Translations under genes and position numbers: made by a program
The notes under the pieces: model-generated
Told to the model about the DNA's origin: nothing
Seen by the model: only the letters and a program-made list of their open reading frames with translations
Database searches by the model: none
Assembly: GCA_026389655.1 (NCBI GenBank)
Contig: JAPLHL010000505.1
Location: forward strand, 1-18,603
Direction of reading: 5' to 3'
DNA: 18,603 nt
DNA from: Chloroflexota bacterium
GTDB taxonomy: Bacteria > Chloroflexota > Dehalococcoidia > GIF9 > UBA5629
Shown: piece by piece, positions 13,902 to 18,603 of the stretch
Numbering within the stretch: position 1 is the first letter of the stretch
Layout of the letters: each line of letters opens with the position of its first letter

Positions 13902-15623
13902 ATGACAGAGCCCAGAAAGCCTTCGAACCTTCTATACGGACTTAACGACCGTCCGCCAATTGGGATAACGCTGGCACTCGGGCTGCAGCATGTTTTTATT
14001 CTTTTTATCTCGCTCATCTTTCCGGCGATTATCGTAAATTTGCTCGGTACCGGTATCGATGCTCATTCCGCCAGGAGCTTTGTCAGCCTCTCTATGATCG
14101 CCGGAGGTGTCCTGACTATTCTTCAGGCCATCCGGACAAAACATTTTGGTTCGGGATATCTCTGTCCTGCGGTATGCGGGCCTTCATACCTTTCGGCTTC
14201 AATACTTGCTGTTACCACCGGCGGGCTGCCGCTGCTTTTCGGCATGACCGCTTTTGCCGGTGTGGTTGAAGCGGCGATTTCCCGTGTGATGAACCGTCTT
14301 CGTTTCCTTTTTACAGCGGAAGTTATGGGAATAATTGTGGCCTTAATCGGCATTGTCATCATACCGGTGGCTATCAAGAATTTCTTTGGTCTTAGCGGCA
14401 CGGATACCGTGACCACTCCTCCGGAATTGATAGTGGCAGTCCTCACGCTTGCCACGATGATTGGCATTAACGTGTGGGTCAAAGGCAATCTGCGTCTCTA
14501 CAGTATTATCATCGGCATGGTGGTCGGCTACGGCCTTTCCTGGGCTTTTGGTATCCTTGATAGCGCAAGTCTGAGCAAGGTTGGAGAGGCCGACTGGTTC
14601 AGCATCCCTTACATCAACAATATGGGCTGGTCGTTTGACGTTACCATGGTGGTCCCCTTTATCGTTGCCACCATCTGTTCCACGTTCAAGACAGTTGGTG
14701 ATTTAGGTACGTGCCAGAAGATTAATGACGCCGAATGGAAACGCCTTGATATGGAAAGAGTTGCTCCCGGTATACTGGTTGACGGCATCGGTGGCATCCT
14801 GCCCGGAATTATTGGCGGATTCGGTCAATCCACGTCTTCGAGCAATGTGGGTCTTTCAGTTGCTACAGGGGCCACCAGTAGGGTTATTGCCTATGCCGCC
14901 GGCGGGATCATCATTGTCCTTGCCTTTTTTCCGCGTTTATCCGAGCTGTTTATCATCATGCCGCCGCCTGTTATGGGTGCCACGCTCATCTTTGCTATCA
15001 GCTTCATGATTATAGCCGGATTCCAGATAATCGGTACCCGGGTTCTCGATGTGCGGCGAACCTTTGTCCTGGGGTTAGCTCTTATTTTCGGACTCAGCGC
15101 CGATCTAATGCCTCAACTGTACGCCTCGGTCCACCCCTGGATCAAACCGGTTTTCAGTTCGTCGCTGGCCCTGGGAACGGTTACCGCTATTGTCATGAAT
15201 TCCATTATGAGAATCGGCATCTCCGATCGAAGCAGCCTAACGCTCCAGCCTGGCCAGCATTCCTCCGACGATGTTTTCGCATTCGTGGAAAAACAGGGAG
15301 GCACCTGGGGAGCGCGCCGTGACGTAATTAACAAAGCGGCCGGGGCATTGACCGAAGCTCTCGAAACCGTTAGTTCCCTCGGCCTGGCCAAAAGTCCCCT
15401 TCAGGTAGAGATGAAATTTGACGAATTGAGCCTGGACATCTATATCACGTATGAGGGTGCTCTTCTTCCCCTACCGCTGACTCCGCCCTCTCCCGAAGAA
15501 CTTCTTGAGGACGATGCCGCAATCGGAAAGCTCTCCGGTTTCCTCATCCGACAGCGTGTCGATAAAGTTAGTTCATCCGTCAAAGACGGCCAGTGCAGTA
15601 TCCATTTCCATTACAACCACTAA
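13902..15623 (+). CDS. NCS2 (uracil/xanthine) permease with C-terminal degenerate RsbW-like domain
   Basis: 573 residues. Residues about 10-445 are a nucleobase:cation symporter-2 carrier with many membrane helices, starting with NLLYGLNDRPP and GLQHVFILFISLIFPAI. It has the NCS2 signature SSNVGLSVATGATSR at 313-327 and GFQIIGTRVL near 373-382. It should import a purine or pyrimidine with protons or sodium. In helix 8 the segment TFKTVGDLGT has Lys263 where UraA and XanQ have the substrate-binding Glu; Asp267 is kept. Residues about 455-573 are an extra soluble domain aligning with RsbW: LTEALETV for GEACTNV, ITYEGALLPLP for INDHGKPFDP, IGKLSGFLIRQRVDKV for IGGLGIHLMKKYMDEV. The ATP-binding N and G1 residues are lost, so it is probably a non-catalytic binding domain. 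The ribosome site is poor. It diverges from the sensor-phosphatase gene. Confidence 0.88.
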   Translation: MTEPRKPSNLLYGLNDRPPIGITLALGLQHVFILFISLIFPAIIVNLLGTGIDAHSARSFVSLSMIAGGVLTILQAIRTKHFGSGYLCPAVCGPSYLSASILAVTTGGLPLLFGMTAFAGVVEAAISRVMNRLRFLFTAEVMGIIVALIGIVIIPVAIKNFFGLSGTDTVTTPPELIVAVLTLATMIGINVWVKGNLRLYSIIIGMVVGYGLSWAFGILDSASLSKVGEADWFSIPYINNMGWSFDVTMVVPFIVATICSTFKTVGDLGTCQKINDAEWKRLDMERVAPGILVDGIGGILPGIIGGFGQSTSSSNVGLSVATGATSRVIAYAAGGIIIVLAFFPRLSELFIIMPPPVMGATLIFAISFMIIAGFQIIGTRVLDVRRTFVLGLALIFGLSADLMPQLYASVHPWIKPVFSSSLALGTVTAIVMNSIMRIGISDRSSLTLQPGQHSSDDVFAFVEKQGGTWGARRDVINKAAGALTEALETVSSLGLAKSPLQVEMKFDELSLDIYITYEGALLPLPLTPPSPEELLEDDAAIGKLSGFLIRQRVDKVSSSVKDGQCSIHFHYNH

Positions 15624-15624
15624 T

Positions 15625-15708
15625 CATTCTGTTTCCAGCTTTGATGATAATAAAGGCAACACTCTGATAATGAGAAAGACACTGAGCGGAAAGAAGCGAA
15701 AGCATTAA
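15625..15708 (+). pseudogene. Remnant of an RsbW-like C-terminus
   Basis: 27 codons ending at TAA 15706-15708 read SSFDDNKGNTLIMRKTLSGK, matching the end of the RsbW-like protein (GNTLVMKKMLTGK) in nine of thirteen positions from the shared Gly-Asn, with V/I, K/R and T/S among the changes. It begins right after the permease stop in another frame and has no start of its own; upstream its frame is only a shadow of the permease gene. It looks like the tail of a lost second rsbW copy. Confidence 0.65.
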
Positions 15709-15746
15709 AGGATGTTGTAGACTTTTAAGGTGAAGGATTAATAGTA

Positions 15747-17054
15747 ATGGATGGCTATTTTAAGGAGTATAAAAAAAAGTTAACAACGCCGGAAAAGGCA
15801 GTTGAAGATATTAAAGACGGAAGCACCATCTTGCCTGGCATGGAAAATGGTGAACCACCTGCTCTTCTGACTGCAATTGCAAATAGGGCAAGACAGGGAA
15901 ACCTGAAAAATATAAGCGTCTATTTTCTTTGTCCAGGAGAGCATGCGGCCACGACTATACTCGCGCCGGACCTTTGTGATTGTTTCCAGGTGTATTCCTG
16001 GTTCGTTGGCATGGCTGATAGAGCCAGTATTAGAGTAGGGCTGAACTACTTCGTGCCCAATTATTTTCATCAGATACCGCGGCTGGTGACAGATTTTATG
16101 CAAGTAGATACTACCCTAACCACGGTTTCTCCTATGGATAAAGCCGGCTATTTCACCTTCGGCACAGCCAATGACTACACCTCCACAGCAGCCAGGCATT
16201 GCAAAAAGCTTATTGTGGAAGTCAATGAGCACATGCCCCGCATCTTCGGAGATTCCCTCATCCACATCTCTGAGGTGGATGCCATAGTGGAAAATCACAT
16301 TCCTTTACAAGAGATTAAACTGCAAGAACCGGAAGCTGAATCCGAAATCATCGGTAAATGTGTTGCTGGTATGATACCTGATGGGGCGACTATCCAGTTG
16401 GGAGTCGGTAATGTTCCCAATGTTATTGCCCATTATCTGCTGAATCATAAAGACCTGGGAATTCACACCGAGATGTTCTCTCCCTGCATGGTTGACCTGA
16501 TAGAAAAAGGAGTTGTTACAGGCAGGAAGAAAACCCTGCATCCGGGGAAAAATGTTTTCACTTTTGCCCGAGGCACCAGACGGATGTTCGAATTCATGGA
16601 TAATAATCCAACTATGGAGAGCTATCCTGTCTCCTATGTCAATGATCCCATCGTGATAGCTAGAAATGAAAACATGATCTCAATTAGCTCGATACTGGAA
16701 GTTGACCTTTTAGGTCAGTGTAATGCCGAGTTCGTGGGCGGTTATCAGTTCAGCGGTACAGGAGGACAACTTGACTTTGTACGTGGGGCTTTCGATTCTA
16801 AAGGTGGTAAGTCCATCCTGGCCTTCCATTCCACAGCCAGGAACGGGGATCTCTCTCGTGTTGTGCCACGTTTTGGAGCAAGGACTGTGGTTACTACTCC
16901 GAGGATGGATACCCATTACCTTGTCACTGAGTACGGGGCAGTCAATTTAAAGGGGAAATCCACTCGGGAGCGGGCTCTTGATATCATAAGCATTGCCCAC
17001 CCCAAATTCAGGGATGAGCTACTACGGGAAGCGGAGAATATGTACTTACTTTGA
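15747..17054 (+). CDS. 4-hydroxybutyrate-type CoA-transferase (acetyl-CoA hydrolase/transferase family), copy 1
   Basis: 435 residues, the length of 4-hydroxybutyrate CoA-transferase (AbfT). The N-terminal half has EPPALLTAIANRA, FVPNYFHQIPRL, VSPMDKAGYFTFG and GDSLIHISEVD. The C-terminal half has DGATIQLGVGNVPNVIAHYL, then LGIHTEMFSPCMVDL, where Glu242 corresponds to AbfT's catalytic Glu238 that forms the glutamyl-CoA thioester. QFSGTGGQLDFVRGA and ALDIISIAHPKFRDEL follow. It transfers CoA from an acyl-CoA, usually acetyl-CoA, to a carboxylate such as 4-hydroxybutyrate or butyrate; the actual acceptor is uncertain. AAGGA lies 9 bases before the ATG. A paralogue of identical length follows after 82 bases on the same strand. 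Confidence 0.93.
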   Translation: MDGYFKEYKKKLTTPEKAVEDIKDGSTILPGMENGEPPALLTAIANRARQGNLKNISVYFLCPGEHAATTILAPDLCDCFQVYSWFVGMADRASIRVGLNYFVPNYFHQIPRLVTDFMQVDTTLTTVSPMDKAGYFTFGTANDYTSTAARHCKKLIVEVNEHMPRIFGDSLIHISEVDAIVENHIPLQEIKLQEPEAESEIIGKCVAGMIPDGATIQLGVGNVPNVIAHYLLNHKDLGIHTEMFSPCMVDLIEKGVVTGRKKTLHPGKNVFTFARGTRRMFEFMDNNPTMESYPVSYVNDPIVIARNENMISISSILEVDLLGQCNAEFVGGYQFSGTGGQLDFVRGAFDSKGGKSILAFHSTARNGDLSRVVPRFGARTVVTTPRMDTHYLVTEYGAVNLKGKSTRERALDIISIAHPKFRDELLREAENMYLL

Positions 17055-17136
17055 TAGGAGTCGTTACGACGTATCAGTCTCAAGTTAGCTTTTTGAGAGA
17101 GATGTTAGAGACTGTCTTAGGTGCCAGGAAAGAAAG
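17055..17136 (+). other. Spacer between CoA-transferase paralogues, with inverted repeat
   Basis: The 82-base gap holds CAGTCTC (17075-17081) and its inverse GAGACTG (17108-17114), and inside them TCTCAA/TTGAGA around GTTAGCTTT. It could fold in the message between the two genes, but there is no clear T run for a terminator. AGGA at 17126-17129 serves the second gene. Confidence 0.4.
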
Positions 17137-18444
17137 ATGAATATATATACCGCAGAATATAAACAGAAGTTAACTACGCCCGCAAAAGCTGTAGAACGAA
17201 TAAATAATGGCAACACAATTGTACATGGAGCAACTATATCTGAACCGCCGGCTCTTTTAGCCGCAGTTGCCGACCGCGCTAGAGAAGGCAGCTTGAAAAA
17301 TATAAAGGTATATTCTAGCCTGCCCATGGAGTATGCTGCCCATACAGTCTTGTCCCCTGACCTTTCTGATTGTATTCAAGCCTATTCATGGTTCGTGACT
17401 GCTGCAGACAGAGATCAGGTTAAGGTAGGGCTCAGCTATTATGTGCCTAATCATATCCATCAAATACCGAGGCTATGCAGCGATTTCATGGATATTGACG
17501 TCGTCATCACTACTGTTTCCCCCATGGATAAGGCCGGCTTCTTCACTTTTGGGGCTGTTAATGACTATACGTCTGTAGCCGCCAGAAACTGCAAAACACT
17601 TATCGTAGAGGTAAATGAAAACATGCCTCGTGTATTCGGGGACTCGCTTATTCATATCTCTGAAGTAGCTTCTGTTGTAGAAAACCATGTCCCGCTTCTA
17701 GAGATAATATCGCCAGAGCCGAAGCCTGAGGACGAAATTATTGCCAGGCATATTACGGAGATGGTTGCTGATGGGGCTACTATCGAGCTGGGGTTGGGTG
17801 GTATTCCCAACGCCATTGCACATTTGCTGGAGGGGCATAAGGATTTGGGAATTCATACCGGGGTCTTCGTTCCTGCAATGGTTGATTTAATAGAAAAGGG
17901 AGTCATTACAGGCCGGAAGAAAACCCTGCACCCGAGGAAGCATGTTTTTATGGTAGCTCAGGGAACGAAGAGGATGTATGATTTTATAAACGATAACCTC
18001 AGCATGGAGAGTTATCCTGCCTCCTACACTGAGGCCCCCTCGATAATCGCCCAAAACGACAATATGATTTCCATTAACACGATAATTGAAGTGGACCTCA
18101 CCGGTCAGTGCAATGCGGAATTCCTGGCTGGCTCTCAGTTTAGCGGTACAGGCGGCCAGCTCGATTTTGTGCGTGGGGCATTTAACTCCAGGGGTGGAAA
18201 ATCGATACAGGCTTTTTATTCCACGGCGAGAAACGGCAGAGTTTCCCGAATAGTACCTCACTTTGAACCGGGCACCGTGATTACGATTCCAAGGATGGAC
18301 ACCCATTATCTCGCTACTGAATATGGAGTAGTCAATCTGAAAGGAAAGTCTACACGCGATAGGGCGCTGGATATCATAAGTATCGCGCATCCCAAGTTTC
18401 GAGATGAGCTGCTACGGGAAGCGGAGAACATGTACCTTATTTAA
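17137..18444 (+). CDS. 4-hydroxybutyrate-type CoA-transferase paralogue, copy 2, catalytic Glu replaced by Gly
   Basis: 435 residues, aligning with copy 1 end to end without a gap. It retains EPPALLAAVADRA, VPNHIHQIPRL, VSPMDKAGFFTFG, FGDSLIHISEV, QFSGTGGQLDFVRGA and the near-identical last 25 residues (ALDIISIAHPKFRDELLREA). The active-site segment however reads LGIHTGVFVPAMVDL: residue 242 is Gly (GGG, 17860-17862) where copy 1 and AbfT have the CoA-accepting Glu (GAG). A single base change at 17861 accounts for this codon. Without Glu the covalent transferase mechanism should fail. The otherwise intact frame suggests it is still made, perhaps as the partner of copy 1 in a heteromer, a CoA-thioester binder, or a recently altered enzyme. 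AGGA lies 7 bases before the ATG. Confidence 0.92.
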   Translation: MNIYTAEYKQKLTTPAKAVERINNGNTIVHGATISEPPALLAAVADRAREGSLKNIKVYSSLPMEYAAHTVLSPDLSDCIQAYSWFVTAADRDQVKVGLSYYVPNHIHQIPRLCSDFMDIDVVITTVSPMDKAGFFTFGAVNDYTSVAARNCKTLIVEVNENMPRVFGDSLIHISEVASVVENHVPLLEIISPEPKPEDEIIARHITEMVADGATIELGLGGIPNAIAHLLEGHKDLGIHTGVFVPAMVDLIEKGVITGRKKTLHPRKHVFMVAQGTKRMYDFINDNLSMESYPASYTEAPSIIAQNDNMISINTIIEVDLTGQCNAEFLAGSQFSGTGGQLDFVRGAFNSRGGKSIQAFYSTARNGRVSRIVPHFEPGTVITIPRMDTHYLATEYGVVNLKGKSTRDRALDIISIAHPKFRDELLREAENMYLI

Positions 18445-18531
18445 ATAAAGACAATCCTCCATACGCCTTCCGATTAGAACTGGCGTTCAATATAAGGCTG
18501 CAGTTTCGTAGTTTTAATGACCACGGTGGGT

Positions 18532-18603
18532 CTATTTTCTTTTTGTGGCGGCAATAAAATCATCCAGAGTCTTCGCCGTCAAAGTTTGGACCTGATCAAC
18601 TCC
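18532..18603 (-). CDS. C-terminal fragment of an unidentified gene entering from the right edge
   Basis: On the minus strand an open frame enters at 18603 and ends at TAG 18534-18532, giving 23 residues (VDQVQTLTAKTLDDFIAATK within it). The amphipathic DDFIAATKRK end looks like a natural protein terminus, but the piece is too short for family assignment and could be chance. It would be convergent with the CoA-transferase genes. Confidence 0.4.
   Translation of the reverse strand, partial: GVDQVQTLTAKTLDDFIAATKRK

Noticed and set aside
15505..15708. 67-codon + strand frame as a complete gene
   Set aside because: Its first 40 codons lie inside the permease in another frame and show no protein-like pattern. 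Only the RsbW-like tail after 15625 is meaningful.
15747..18444. Tandem CoA-transferases as an assembly duplication
   Set aside because: The copies differ throughout at both DNA and protein level, so they are true diverged paralogues.

Overview
The window is bacterial chromosomal DNA of moderate GC. Shine-Dalgarno sites are clear, TTG starts are frequent, and several promoters have near-consensus -35/-10 spacing of 17 bases. The gene mix is a TypA GTPase, the DNA polymerase beta clamp, hisA-hisI, a family III CoA-transferase, a split MaoC hydratase, a UPF0200-like P-loop kinase and two 4-hydroxybutyrate-type CoA-transferases. It would fit an anaerobic Chloroflexota/Dehalococcoidia-like organism that handles organic acids as CoA thioesters, but that placement is inference from gene content only. 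No rRNA, tRNA, CRISPR array, IS element or phage gene was seen.

Layout. Bases 1-818 (-) hold the N-terminal part of a TPR lipoprotein that runs off the left edge. Bases 949-1518 (-) encode a P-loop nucleotide kinase. After a 309-base gap with a candidate promoter comes a two-gene MaoC hydratase unit (1828-2757, +) closed by a strong intrinsic terminator. A + strand group follows: nitroreductase, membrane-embedded M28 peptidase and HAD hydrolase (2877-5550), then typA (5691-7532). A - strand operon runs caiB-like, hisA, hisI (9898 down to 7648). It diverges from dnaN (10038-11165, +), and each side has its own -35/-10 pair.

The most interesting block is 11238-15708. On the - strand lies a partner-switching cassette: a LytS-type membrane sensor fused to a SpoIIE/PP2C phosphatase, an anti-anti-sigma STAS protein, and an RsbW-like kinase whose reading frame has lost its obvious start. 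Diverging from it is an NCS2 nucleobase permease. Its C-terminal 120 or so residues look like a degenerate RsbW/GHKL domain, alignable by eye with the neighbouring RsbW gene. Just after the permease stop is a second short RsbW-like C-terminal remnant. This suggests that an anti-sigma-type kinase was duplicated and fused to a transporter, perhaps to couple purine or pyrimidine transport to the phosphatase/STAS/RsbW switch.

The right end (15747-18444) holds two tandem, gap-free paralogues of a 435-residue CoA-transferase. The second carries glycine where the first has the catalytic glutamate. A short C-terminal fragment of a further - strand gene may enter from the right edge.
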